The notes under the pieces: generated by a model
Seen by the model: only the letters and a program-made list of their open reading frames with translations
Databases searched by the model: none
Told to the model about the DNA's origin: nothing
Shown here: positions 17,865-24,847 of the stretch, piece by piece
Position numbering within the stretch: position 1 is the first letter of the stretch
Layout: each line of letters begins with the position of its first letter
DNA from: an uncultured Oscillospiraceae bacterium
Lineage (GTDB): Bacteria > Bacillota > Clostridia > Oscillospirales > Oscillospiraceae
Assembly (NCBI GenBank): GCA_934631005.1
Contig: CAKTXA010000006.1
Location: 27,045-91,044 of the forward strand
Direction: 5' to 3'
DNA: 64,000 nucleotides
Position numbers and translations under genes: made by a program

Positions 17865-18575
17865 TCAGTCCGGCAGCAGATGCTTCGTGCTGTACCGGGG
17901 ATAGACGTTATAAGGCCGGAAGCCCTCGGCAAAGGCCACGCCGCACTGATAGCCGCGGTATTTCGAGCACGTTTTCACCATGTCGGCAAAGTCGATGCCG
18001 TCGTGCTCATACATCCACTTGAGCTGCGACTCATGGCAGCGCAGGGCGCTCAGCTTCGTCTCGATCTGGGCGCTGATGTCCACATAGTGCGTGGGCTGGA
18101 AGTCCACGCCCGCGAGCGTGTCCATAAAGAACACGGGGATAAAGCTGTTGTACGGCTCATATTTTCTCGGCCGGTGGGAAAGGCCCGAGCAGAAGCTCGC
18201 GTTCGTCGCGATATGGCTCGTTTCCACATGGTCCTGCATATAGTCCTGCGGGTTATGCGTGAGGATGACGTCCGGCCGGACGTAGCGCACCACATCCGCC
18301 ACCGCGTCCATCACGGCGGGGTCGTGGCTGTCCACCAGCATATCGCCCACATTGATGTTGAATACTTCCTTTGCGCCCAGCATCGCGCCGGAGGCCTCGG
18401 CCTCCTTGGTGCGGATGGCGGCCAGCGGATCCGGCTCGATCACAACGTGGCCCTGATTGCCGTTGGCAACATGGCACATATACACCTCGGCGCCCTGCTC
18501 AAAATACTTGCGCAGCGTTCCGCCGCAGGCGATCTCCAGATCGTCGGGATGGCACCCGATGCCCAATACTTTCAT
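17865..18575 (-). CDS. PIG-L/LmbE-family deacetylase (paralogue 2)
   Basis: Zinc N-deacetylase of 236 aa, close paralogue of 4813-5520. The HPDDLE motif is at residues 9-14 of this start and MQDHVETSHIA near 113. I chose the inner ATG at 18575 because GGGGGAGG is 8 nt before it; the ATG at 18581 would be only 2 nt from the site. It follows the Gfo gene by about 23 nt and precedes the ceramidase-like gene by 16 nt. The operon therefore has an oxidation, a deacetylation and a second amide or ester hydrolysis step, which fits the dismantling of an N-acylated sugar conjugate (inference). Confidence 0.92.
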   Translation of the reverse strand: MKVLGIGCHPDDLEIACGGTLRKYFEQGAEVYMCHVANGNQGHVVIEPDPLAAIRTKEAEASGAMLGAKEVFNINVGDMLVDSHDPAVMDAVADVVRYVRPDVILTHNPQDYMQDHVETSHIATNASFCSGLSHRPRKYEPYNSFIPVFFMDTLAGVDFQPTHYVDISAQIETKLSALRCHESQLKWMYEHDGIDFADMVKTCSKYRGYQCGVAFAEGFRPYNVYPRYSTKHLLPD

Positions 18576-18598
18576 ATCCATTTCCTCCCCCTCAGTGC

Positions 18599-19603
18599 TT
18601 ACTTCAAAACAAGTCCGCCCGCCGTTTCGATCTCCCGCTGTACCAGCCGGACTGATCCGATCGAATCCGCAAGCGCGGCGCGTTCCAGCGCGTGCTCGCC
18701 CCGGACGCCCTCGATAAAGTATTTCAGTTCATCATAGTACCCCGCCAGCGAGGATATGTTCCCGCCCGCGTCCGATTCCTGCGCCGCAGCAAATTCCGGG
18801 CTGAACGGCTCGCCCTCTGCGGGATACACCCGCAGGATGCCCTTTTCATACACCGCCGCCGCACGCTCAAAGCGCACGCGGTAGTCCCCCGCAAACGGGA
18901 AGCACGGCGGATTCTCCCACGACGCTTCCAGGCTCACACCCACGCCGTTCGGGTAGGTGTATTCGCTGAAGATCTGGCTGATCACGCCGTTCTCACTCCG
19001 CTGCGCCTGCGCGCGCACCGTCTCCGGCTCGCCGAGCAGCCAGCGGACAAAGTCCACATCGTGCACGTGCATATCCACCGCCAGACCGCCGCTGCGCTCG
19101 GGCTTGTGGTACCAGTCGTCGCGCGACCACGTCGGCGACGAACTCATCCGGCGGAACATGCCGCCGAGGAATTTTCCGTAGGTCCCTTCGTCCGCGGTCT
19201 TTTTGAGCCACACGTACTCGTTCCAGAACCGCAGCACCTGCCCCACCTGCACCTTCCGGCCGGTCTGCCGCTCGGTCTCGAGCAGCAGCGCCATGTCCTC
19301 CTCGCGCAGGCAGACGGGCTTTTCGATAAAAACATCCTTCCCCGCCCGCATGGCGGAGACGGCAAAGGGCGTATGCAAAAACGTCGGCAGGCAGATGTCG
19401 ATGACGTCGACAGCATCCGACTCCACGAGCGCCGCCGCGTCGTCCCACGCCGCCGCGCCGGTCTTTTCCGCCAGCGCCTGCGCGGCGTCCAGCGCCTGAT
19501 CGGACACCGCCGTGAGCTTCACGTCGAGATCGGCCAGCGCGGCGTAGCACGCCGCGTGCATATTGCCCATAAAGCCGCAGCCCAGTAAGCCGACACGGAT
19601 CAT
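18599..19603 (-). CDS. Gfo/Idh/MocA-family oxidoreductase (paralogue 2)
   Basis: NAD(P)-dependent dehydrogenase of 334 aa, close paralogue of 6288-7301. Rossmann GLLGCGFMGNMHAA at the start, EKPVCL near residue 96, VDMHVHDVDF near 178, and the shared GGNISSLAGYYDELKYFIEG near 285. It is the first gene of the minus operon ending at 16508. The nearest good minus-strand promoter is at 20374-20403, beyond the oppositely oriented CBM9-like gene; no equally clear promoter is seen in 19604-19723. Confidence 0.93.
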   Translation of the reverse strand: MIRVGLLGCGFMGNMHAACYAALADLDVKLTAVSDQALDAAQALAEKTGAAAWDDAAALVESDAVDVIDICLPTFLHTPFAVSAMRAGKDVFIEKPVCLREEDMALLLETERQTGRKVQVGQVLRFWNEYVWLKKTADEGTYGKFLGGMFRRMSSSPTWSRDDWYHKPERSGGLAVDMHVHDVDFVRWLLGEPETVRAQAQRSENGVISQIFSEYTYPNGVGVSLEASWENPPCFPFAGDYRVRFERAAAVYEKGILRVYPAEGEPFSPEFAAAQESDAGGNISSLAGYYDELKYFIEGVRGEHALERAALADSIGSVRLVQREIETAGGLVLK

Positions 19604-19723
19604 ACGCGCCCTCCTTCGTCACTTTTGTACAAAAACTCGCTTCAAAAACTGGTCAGCCTGCGCTATGGACAAGCTGTCCGAAACCCGTTACAGTGAAAAA
19701 AACACGAAACGGAGGTCAAATCC

Positions 19724-20329
19724 ATGAAAACCTACACCATTCTCCGCCGTCCGGCGGACGGCAGCTGGCAGTCCGTTCCCGCGCTCAAGGTCGACGAGTG
19801 CCTGTGGCTCCCCGACGCCGGGGCCGCGATGCAGGGGCAGGTCTGCTATGATGACGCCGCGCTCTACGTCCGCCTGTCCGTCCGCGAAAAGGACATCCGC
19901 GCCGAGCACAAAACGCCCGGCTGCATGATCTGCGAGGACAGCTGCATGGAGTTTTTCTTCTGCCCCACGGCGGGCGATGACCGCTACTTTAACTTTGAGT
20001 GGAACCCCAACGGCCAGCTCTATCTCGGCTTCGGCCCGAACCGGTACGACTCCGTCCGGCTGCTGGTGCAGGACGAGCAGGCGCAGTTTGATCCGCAGCC
20101 CGCGCGCACAGCCGGCGGCTGGGAGCTGACGTTCCGCGTGCCGGTATCGTTCGTGCGGCGCTTTGTGCCGGAGTTTTCGCTCACGCCCGGCAAGCTCCTG
20201 CGTGCCAACTTCTTTAAGTGCGGTGAACTGACGCCGCAGCCGCATTACTACGCGTGGAACCGCGTTGCGAGCGAGACGCCCGACTTCCACCGCCCGTGCG
20301 ACTTCGGAGCCCTGACGATCGCCGACTAA
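19724..20329 (+). CDS. CBM9-like (carbohydrate-binding family 9-like) protein
   Basis: Stand-alone beta-sandwich protein of 201 aa resembling the CBM9-like domains that bind sugar ends. Family-type features are VCYDDAALYVRLSVRE near residue 44, EDSCMEFFFCP near 76, YFNFEWNPNGQLYLGFG near 93, LTFRVPVSFVRRF near 134, and LRANFFKCG near 164. There is no signal peptide or catalytic module, so it is a cytosolic single-domain protein, which is unusual for a carbohydrate-binding module. ACGGAGG lies 9 nt before the ATG. It is a paralogue of 36371-36985. It lies opposite to its flanking Gfo operon and may be crossed by that operon's transcript. Confidence 0.8.
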   Translation: MKTYTILRRPADGSWQSVPALKVDECLWLPDAGAAMQGQVCYDDAALYVRLSVREKDIRAEHKTPGCMICEDSCMEFFFCPTAGDDRYFNFEWNPNGQLYLGFGPNRYDSVRLLVQDEQAQFDPQPARTAGGWELTFRVPVSFVRRFVPEFSLTPGKLLRANFFKCGELTPQPHYYAWNRVASETPDFHRPCDFGALTIAD

Positions 20330-20373
20330 ACCGGCGGTTTTAGCAGCGGCGGCAGTGCGGTTTGTATAGATGC

Positions 20374-20403
20374 AATATAGCCCTCAAAACGTTTCTCTGT
20401 CAA
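20374..20403 (-). promoter_or_regulatory. Minus-strand promoter 3' of the CBM9-like gene
   Basis: TTGACA (20403-20398), an 18-bp spacer and TATATT (20379-20374). The first same-strand gene downstream is the Gfo gene starting at 19603, so its transcript would run antisense across 19724-20329. Confidence 0.6.
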
Positions 20404-20408
20404 TAGGA

Positions 20409-20429
20409 TTCGTAAAAACAGTTTACGAA
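20409..20429. promoter_or_regulatory. Palindromic operator, copy 2 (TTCGTAAA-N5-TTTACGAA)
   Basis: Perfect 8-5-8 inverted repeat, 5 bp upstream of the -35 box at 20398-20403, in the same geometry as the copy at 5631-5651. Further palindromes follow: GACCCCGGGGTC (20460-20471) and TTACAAAT ... ATTTGTAC (20495-20521). Confidence 0.65.
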
Positions 20430-20546
20430 ACTCAGAATTTTGTTTATTTTTATCGAAATGACCCCGGGGTCGATTGGCTATTTCGCCGAGAATTTTACAA
20501 ATCTTCCGCCGCAATTTGTACAATTACTTTATAAAACAAATGAACT

Positions 20547-20585
20547 AAAAAGAGCGCGCCGCCCGTTCGCGGCGCGCTCTTTTTC
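20547..20585. terminator. Strong bidirectional terminator
   Basis: AGAGCGCGCCGC-CCGTTC-GCGGCGCGCTCT with an A-run before and a T-run after. It lies in the 20330-20891 gap and separates the regulatory cluster at 20374-20521 from the promoter at 20810. The rest of the gap (20590-20800) shows no further structure I can name. Confidence 0.85.
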
Positions 20586-20809
20586 CAGAGTTTTTAGAAA
20601 GCGCCCTGCGCTTCATGGTGCTTTTCACAAAAACAGTCCATATATTCCCGCCGGAATCCGGCAAAATGCGCGCAAACGCCGCCGCAAAGTTCCCCCGCGC
20701 CCGCGCGCGGGAATTTTCCCACGCGGAAACGGCGGGCGATTCTCGAAAAACTGTGAAAAATGCCTAAAAAACAATTCTTAAATTCTATTTATAAATCAGC
20801 GTTTCGCGA

Positions 20810-20839
20810 TTGACACAGCCCCGGCCCCGGTGTTATGAT
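20810..20839 (+). promoter_or_regulatory. Promoter of the NagB-like gene
   Basis: Consensus TTGACA (20810-20815), an 18-bp spacer and TATGAT (20834-20839), with a leader of about 45 nt. Confidence 0.8.
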
Positions 20840-20891
20840 GGATTCACAAGCAAAAAGTCCCCTGCTCCGGCAGGGAAAAGGAGGAACTATT

Positions 20892-21842
20892 ATGAATATG
20901 CTCGACACCCTGAAGGGCTCCTATTTCTCGGAAGTCCTGCCGGAAGGCTGGGACATTGAGAAGATCTACCGCTGCGTCACCAACGACCCCGCGTCCGTGG
21001 AAGATCGTCAGAGCTTCTGGAACAAGGACTTTGCGCCCGTCAAGTGCACCAACCTCGAGGAGTTCGGCGTCTACATGGGCCACGAGATCGCCATGCAGAT
21101 CAAGCTCACCAAAGAGGAAGGCCGCAAGCTCATCCTCATCCTGCCAGTCGGCCCGATGGGTATGTACAAGTGGGCCGTCTATTTCCTGAAGGCGTGGAAC
21201 GTCGACTGCAAGCACGTCTACGGCTTCAACATGGACGAGTGGTCCGACGCCGAGGGCAATACCCTCCCCGCCAGCGACCCCGCCGCGTTCCAGAACGCCA
21301 TGCTCGGCGCGTTCTATAACCCGCTGGGCGAGCTGACCGTCCCGCCCGAGCAGCGCAACTTTGCCACGAAGGAAAACCTGCCCACCTATCCCGAAAAGAT
21401 CAAGGCCCTCAAGGCCGAGGGCGCCAAGCAGGTGCTGGTCTACGGCATCGGCCGCATGTGCCATATCGCCTTCTGGGAGCCGCATTTTGCCGGCGACTAC
21501 AAGTCTGACGACGAGTGGAAGGCCGCGCCGTACCGCGTGGGTGCCCGCCTGCATCCGTTCACCATCGAGCAGAACGCCATCACGTCGTTCCGCTCCAGCT
21601 GGCCGCTCATCCCGTGCTATGCCAACACCATCGGCCCGTGGATCATCTTCAACTCCGACTACGCCATCGGCGGCGCGGACGGCGTGCTGTCCCGCGGTAT
21701 GCAGTGGCAGGGCATGAGCTTCTGGATGACGCTGCGCTACGGCCCCTGCCGCTATGTCACCTCCAGCAACATCCCCACCATGCCCGGCAAACTCTTCTAC
21801 ATGGAAGAGCTTGCAGGTCCCCTGTGCGCGGATACCAACTGA
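20892..21842 (+). CDS. Divergent glucosamine-6-phosphate isomerase/deaminase-like protein
   Basis: NagB-fold protein of 316 aa, about 50 longer than E. coli NagB. GFNMDEWSD at residues 111-119 keeps the Asp that NagB uses as base. In the second motif, GIGRMCHIAFWEP (185-197), the Asp of the NagB D-x-H...E triad is replaced by Met189, while His191 and Glu196 remain. Substrate or reaction may therefore differ from classical GlcN6P deamination. The ATG at 20892 follows GGAGGAAC; the longer frame from 20835 would start inside the promoter. It has its own consensus promoter and is followed by a ROK regulator. Confidence 0.82.
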   Translation: MNMLDTLKGSYFSEVLPEGWDIEKIYRCVTNDPASVEDRQSFWNKDFAPVKCTNLEEFGVYMGHEIAMQIKLTKEEGRKLILILPVGPMGMYKWAVYFLKAWNVDCKHVYGFNMDEWSDAEGNTLPASDPAAFQNAMLGAFYNPLGELTVPPEQRNFATKENLPTYPEKIKALKAEGAKQVLVYGIGRMCHIAFWEPHFAGDYKSDDEWKAAPYRVGARLHPFTIEQNAITSFRSSWPLIPCYANTIGPWIIFNSDYAIGGADGVLSRGMQWQGMSFWMTLRYGPCRYVTSSNIPTMPGKLFYMEELAGPLCADTN

Positions 21843-21886
21843 TCATTTCATTCGACTTTTTCATTTTCTTCATTTCCCATTCATTT

Positions 21887-21920
21887 CCGAATGCCCCCGG
21901 CCAACGCCGGGGGCATTCGG
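21887..21920 (+). other. Strong stem-loop between NagB-like and ROK genes
   Basis: Perfect 15-bp stem CCGAATGCCCCCGGC / GCCGGGGGCATTCGG with a CAAC loop but no U-run after it. It is an inefficient terminator or an mRNA-stability element rather than a clear terminator. Confidence 0.6.
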
Positions 21921-21959
21921 GTCTCAGAACAGATTCCTGATGAGAGGCGGCGTCATTTT

Positions 21960-23153
21960 ATGCGAAAGGCCGGTATCAATCTCAGCGAGGTCAAAGAGCG
22001 CAACCGGGCGTCTGTGCTGCGGTCGATCTGCACCGCGCCGTCCATCACGCGCAGTGAGCTCTCGGAGCAGCTGTGCCTTTCGCCGATGACCGTCACCAAT
22101 ATCACCAGCGAATTTCTGGCGGGCCGCCTCATCGAAGAGGTCACGCCGCAGTCGCACGTCAAAACGCCGGGGCGCACGCCGATGCTGCTGCGCATCGCGC
22201 CGCGCTCGCCGGTGGTGGCGGGCGTGCTGCTGACCAAGTGCAACGTGTTCGGCATCCTCAGCGATCTGTCGCTGCACCCGCTCGGCCGCGCGCACTGCAC
22301 GCTGGACGTGGGCGAGACGGAGCAGTCCATCCTTCATAAGATCCGCACCATCGTCCGCCAGCTGCTCGCCTGCACCGACCGGCCGTGCTGCGGGCTGGGC
22401 ATCTCCGCTGCGGGCGTCGTCGACCCCGAAAACAGCGGCATCGCCTACATCACCGACTTTTTCGGCGTCCAGTCCATGCCGCTGCGCCAGCCGCTCGAGG
22501 CGGAGTTCGGCTTCCCCGTGTACGTCTACAACGACATGCAGGCCGCGGGCCTGTGCGAGCTGTATTTCGGCTGGGGCCGGCAGGAGGACAGCTTTCTCTA
22601 TGTCGGCGTGACGAACGGTCTGGGCGCGGCCACGGTCATGCACCACGAGCCGCTCGACGCCTGCGGCGAGATGGGGCACATCTCCGTCGACTCCGACGGC
22701 CCGCACTGCAACTGCGGCAGCAACGGCTGTCTGGAGCTCTACGCCAGCACCACCGCCATCCTCCGGCGCATCGAGCAGGAGTGCGGCGTGCGCCTGCCGG
22801 GGCTCTCGCAGGCGGTGCAGCTCGCCGCGCAGGACCGCACGGCCTATGCCATCCTCTATAACGCCGTCAGCCGTCTGGCCTACGGCATCAACAATTATCT
22901 CAATCTGATCAGCGTGCCGCTGGTCATTCTGGGGCACGACGGCGCGTTTTTGCCCGATGAGCTGCTGGGCGAAATGGAAAAGCTCGTCGTGCGCATGAAC
23001 GTCGCCATGCACCAGAACCGCACCCGTCCGCGCTTTGTCCGCTCCGGCTTCGGCGGCGACGCGCCGCTGCTCGGGTCGATCTGCGCGGTGCTGCTGCAGA
23101 TGTTCCGCGGCAGCTATCCCATTGAGCAGCTGCTGGCGCTGAGCTGCCGCTGA
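21960..23153 (+). CDS. ROK-family transcriptional regulator
   Basis: Second NagC/XylR-type regulator in the window, 397 aa. HTH SITRSELSEQLCLSPMTVTN around residues 27-46, ROK domain with GLGISAAGVVDPEN near 142, GEMGHISVD and zinc motif CNCGSNGCLELY near 256. The ATG at 21960 has GAGAGGCGG upstream. It lies 117 nt after the NagB-like gene on the same strand, so co-transcription through the stem-loop at 21887 is possible. An amino-sugar phosphate is a reasonable effector guess from the NagB-like neighbour. Confidence 0.92.
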   Translation: MRKAGINLSEVKERNRASVLRSICTAPSITRSELSEQLCLSPMTVTNITSEFLAGRLIEEVTPQSHVKTPGRTPMLLRIAPRSPVVAGVLLTKCNVFGILSDLSLHPLGRAHCTLDVGETEQSILHKIRTIVRQLLACTDRPCCGLGISAAGVVDPENSGIAYITDFFGVQSMPLRQPLEAEFGFPVYVYNDMQAAGLCELYFGWGRQEDSFLYVGVTNGLGAATVMHHEPLDACGEMGHISVDSDGPHCNCGSNGCLELYASTTAILRRIEQECGVRLPGLSQAVQLAAQDRTAYAILYNAVSRLAYGINNYLNLISVPLVILGHDGAFLPDELLGEMEKLVVRMNVAMHQNRTRPRFVRSGFGGDAPLLGSICAVLLQMFRGSYPIEQLLALSCR

Positions 23154-23191
23154 CCGGGCAGAAAAACCGCAGAAAAATATCGCAAAACCTG

Positions 23192-23220
23192 TTGACATTT
23201 CGCCCCCGCTCGGGTATAAT
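23192..23220 (+). promoter_or_regulatory. tRNA promoter
   Basis: Perfect consensus TTGACA (23192-23197), a 17-bp spacer and TATAAT (23215-23220), ending 18 bp before the first tRNA. Confidence 0.9.
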
Positions 23221-23238
23221 CATCCTTGCTGTTGCGAT

Positions 23239-23314
23239 GCTGGTATAGCTCAGTTGGTAGAGCAGCTGATTTGTAATCAGCAGGTCGGGGGTTCGAGTCC
23301 GTCTACCAGCTCCA
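23239..23314 (+). tRNA. tRNA-Thr (anticodon TGT)
   Basis: 76 nt including encoded CCA. Acceptor GCTGGTA / TACCAGC, D-arm TAGCTCAGTTGGTAGAGC, anticodon loop TTTGTAA closed by GCTGA/TCAGC, and T-loop GTTCGAGTC are all present. Co-transcribed with tRNA-Tyr 30 nt later. Confidence 0.95.
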
Positions 23315-23344
23315 GATTTCCGACAGGCGACAGGAATTGAATAT

Positions 23345-23429
23345 GGGGGAATTCCCGAGTGGCCAAAGGGGGCAGACTGTAAATCTGTTGTCAGTGACTT
23401 CGGTGGTTCGAATCCACCTTCCCCCACCA
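23345..23429 (+). tRNA. tRNA-Tyr (anticodon GTA)
   Basis: 85 nt including encoded CCA, class II tRNA with a long variable arm. Acceptor GGGGGAA / TTCCCCC, anticodon loop context CAGACTGTAAATCTG, T-loop GTTCGAATC. Its last 19 nt are repeated at 23516-23534. Confidence 0.95.
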
Positions 23430-23465
23430 GAAAAGAGACGTCATCGTTGATGGCGTCTCTTTTCT
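23430..23465 (+). terminator. Terminator after the tRNAs
   Basis: GAAAAGAGACG / CGTCTCTTTTC around a 13-nt loop directly after the CCA of tRNA-Tyr. Confidence 0.85.
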
Positions 23466-23515
23466 GGTATCGGCATTCGGGATGGTGGATTCGAAGTTTA
23501 TGCCCCAAAGGGGTA

Positions 23516-23534
23516 AATCCACCTTCCCCCACCA
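23516..23534 (+). repeat. 19-bp copy of the tRNA-Tyr 3' end
   Basis: AATCCACCTTCCCCCACCA is identical to 23411-23429, the T-arm/acceptor/CCA end of tRNA-Tyr, 105 bp downstream. Preceded by a degenerate GGTGGATTCGAA piece. It looks like an attachment-site duplication or a tRNA remnant. Confidence 0.7.
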
Positions 23535-23567
23535 AAAAATCCGGACGCAAGTGCGTTCGGATTTTTT
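23534..23567 (+). terminator. Second terminator after the tRNA region
   Basis: AAAAAATCCGGACGCA ... TGCGTTCGGATTTTTT hairpin with a T-run. Confidence 0.75.
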
Positions 23568-23568
23568 A

Positions 23569-23660
23569 CTTATTCACTTTTCACTATTCACTATTACTTA
23601 TCTCCACTGCCTGCGCCGGATTTTTTGGAAAGTAATAAGTAATAGTGAATAGTGAATAAG
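23569..23660. repeat. AT-rich inverted repeat
   Basis: Arms of TTCACTATTCACTATTACTT type (23569-23601 and, inverted, 23635-23660; 26 nt match with one 7-nt duplication in the left arm). The same AT-rich sequence flanks several mosaic repeats in the right part of the window. With the terminators it fills the gap 23430-23745. Confidence 0.65.
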
Positions 23661-23745
23661 TAGACTTGGACGGCAGTTCTTAGCACTGTGTTTTCCGCAG
23701 AAATAGCAAATCCGCCCCCGGCTCGTAGAGCTGGGGGCTGGTTTT

Positions 23746-24645
23746 TTATGTGCTGCGCTTCTTTGAGGTGGTGCTTAGGAGGACGACGGCGGTGAGGATC
23801 AGGGCGATGCCGAGGAGGGCGCTCCAGGAGGGGTATTCCTGAAACAGCGCCGCGCCAAGCAGGGAGCTGGAGACCACGTCCACGCAGTTGAGGATGGACG
23901 CGCGCGACAGCTCGATCCGCTGCAGGCCCATGGAGTAGAACAGATACGGGAAAAAGCAGGTGACCACACCGAACAGCAGGCACAGCGGGATAGCGGCCGG
24001 CCGCGCGGAGAGCGCCGCGCCGATCGTGCCCCAGTCGCTCACGAACGCGCAGCCGATCGCCGCAAGGCCAAAGGTGTAAAACAGGATCGTCCACGTCTGA
24101 TAGCCGCGGTCGATGGCAAATTTGGCGAAGATGGAGTACAGCGCGTAGAAAAATCCGGCGGCAAAGCCCGCCAGCAGCCCGTCGGGGCTGCCGCTGACGC
24201 CGGAGAGCACGCCGGAGACCAATACGCACCCGCCGATGGACAAAACAAGCGCCAAAACCTTCCGCGGCGTGATCTTTTCGCGGAACAAAAGCGCCCCGAG
24301 AAGCATGATGTAGATGGGCGCCATGTACGTCAGCACCGTCGCAACGGAGATGCTGACGCGCTCGACGGCGCGAAAGTAGAAAATGCAGTACAGCAGCAGG
24401 CTGCACAGCCCCGTGCCCAGAAAGCACCAGAGGTCTTTCCATCGGATGCGCAGCAGGCGGCGGTCGCGCAGGAGGAGAAATACGCCCGTGGTCAAAAACG
24501 CGGAGAGGAGCCGCACCTGCGAGATCTCCAGCGCGTACAGGCCAAACGCGTTCAGAAGCCGCGCCAGCGGGCCCATGGTACTCCAGCCCAGCGCGGCGAG
24601 GATGACGTACAGCGCGCCGCGGCGCGCCTGAGCCGTGTTGTTCAT
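23746..24645 (-). CDS. EamA/DMT-superfamily transporter
   Basis: Drug/metabolite exporter-type membrane protein of 299 aa with two EamA repeats, about ten helices. The first repeat starts GALYVILAALGWSTMGPLARL near residue 10 and includes RVSISVATVLTYMAPIYIMLL near 105. The second starts with AGFAAGFFYALYSIFAKFA near 150 and ends in FQEYPSWSALLGIALILTAV, before a basic tail KKRST. The ATG at 24645 has GGAGG 5 nt upstream; upstream in-frame codons would enter the leader hairpin. The leader 24646-24760 is highly structured. The substrate is unknown; such proteins export amino acids, metabolites or drugs. Confidence 0.88.
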   Translation of the reverse strand: MNNTAQARRGALYVILAALGWSTMGPLARLLNAFGLYALEISQVRLLSAFLTTGVFLLLRDRRLLRIRWKDLWCFLGTGLCSLLLYCIFYFRAVERVSISVATVLTYMAPIYIMLLGALLFREKITPRKVLALVLSIGGCVLVSGVLSGVSGSPDGLLAGFAAGFFYALYSIFAKFAIDRGYQTWTILFYTFGLAAIGCAFVSDWGTIGAALSARPAAIPLCLLFGVVTCFFPYLFYSMGLQRIELSRASILNCVDVVSSSLLGAALFQEYPSWSALLGIALILTAVVLLSTTSKKRST

Positions 24646-24654
24646 AATACCTCC

Positions 24655-24754
24655 GTGCGCGCAGGCCTGCGCGCTGCTCAAAAAATCGGGAGCGCTTCAA
24701 AAAGCAAAGAGTCTGCCGTCACGGACTGTAACGGCAGGCTCTCCGGCAGCTTTT
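24655..24754 (-). promoter_or_regulatory. Structured leader with terminator-like hairpin before the EamA gene
   Basis: Reading on the minus strand, an extended hairpin (24754-24699) pairs AAAAGC, GGAGAG and CTGCCGT on the left with ACGGCAG, CTCTTT and GCTTTTT on the right, then reaches a T-run. A second palindrome GCGCGCAGGCCTGCGCGC sits next to the ribosome site. It may be the fucose-isomerase-like gene's terminator, an attenuator, or a riboswitch. I cannot match a known class. Confidence 0.55.
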
Positions 24755-24765
24755 GGACAGTATTT

Positions 24766-24794
24766 ACGATACCGCCCGGCGGCGCAAAAGTCAA
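24766..24794 (-). promoter_or_regulatory. Promoter upstream of the EamA leader
   Basis: TTGACT (24794-24789), a 17-bp spacer and TATCGT (24771-24766) on the minus strand, just before the structured leader. Confidence 0.55.
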
Positions 24795-24847
24795 GAAACC
24801 CTCCCATAGGGAACGTTGAAAAATTTTTGCCCCCGGTAAGCTCGTGC

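Noticed and set aside
18652..18690. Sequence similar to the GTAACCG element (GACTGATCCGATCG...) inside the Gfo gene
   Set aside because: It lies within a conserved coding stretch and lacks the inverted ends, so it is probably coincidence.
23481..23495. Possible third tRNA downstream of tRNA-Tyr
   Set aside because: Only T-arm and acceptor-like fragments are present; no D-arm or anticodon arm can be formed.
22924..23550. Minus-strand frame across the two tRNAs
   Set aside because: Its GEGGFEPPKSLTTDLQSAPF-type sequence is the well-known false translation of antisense tRNA genes.
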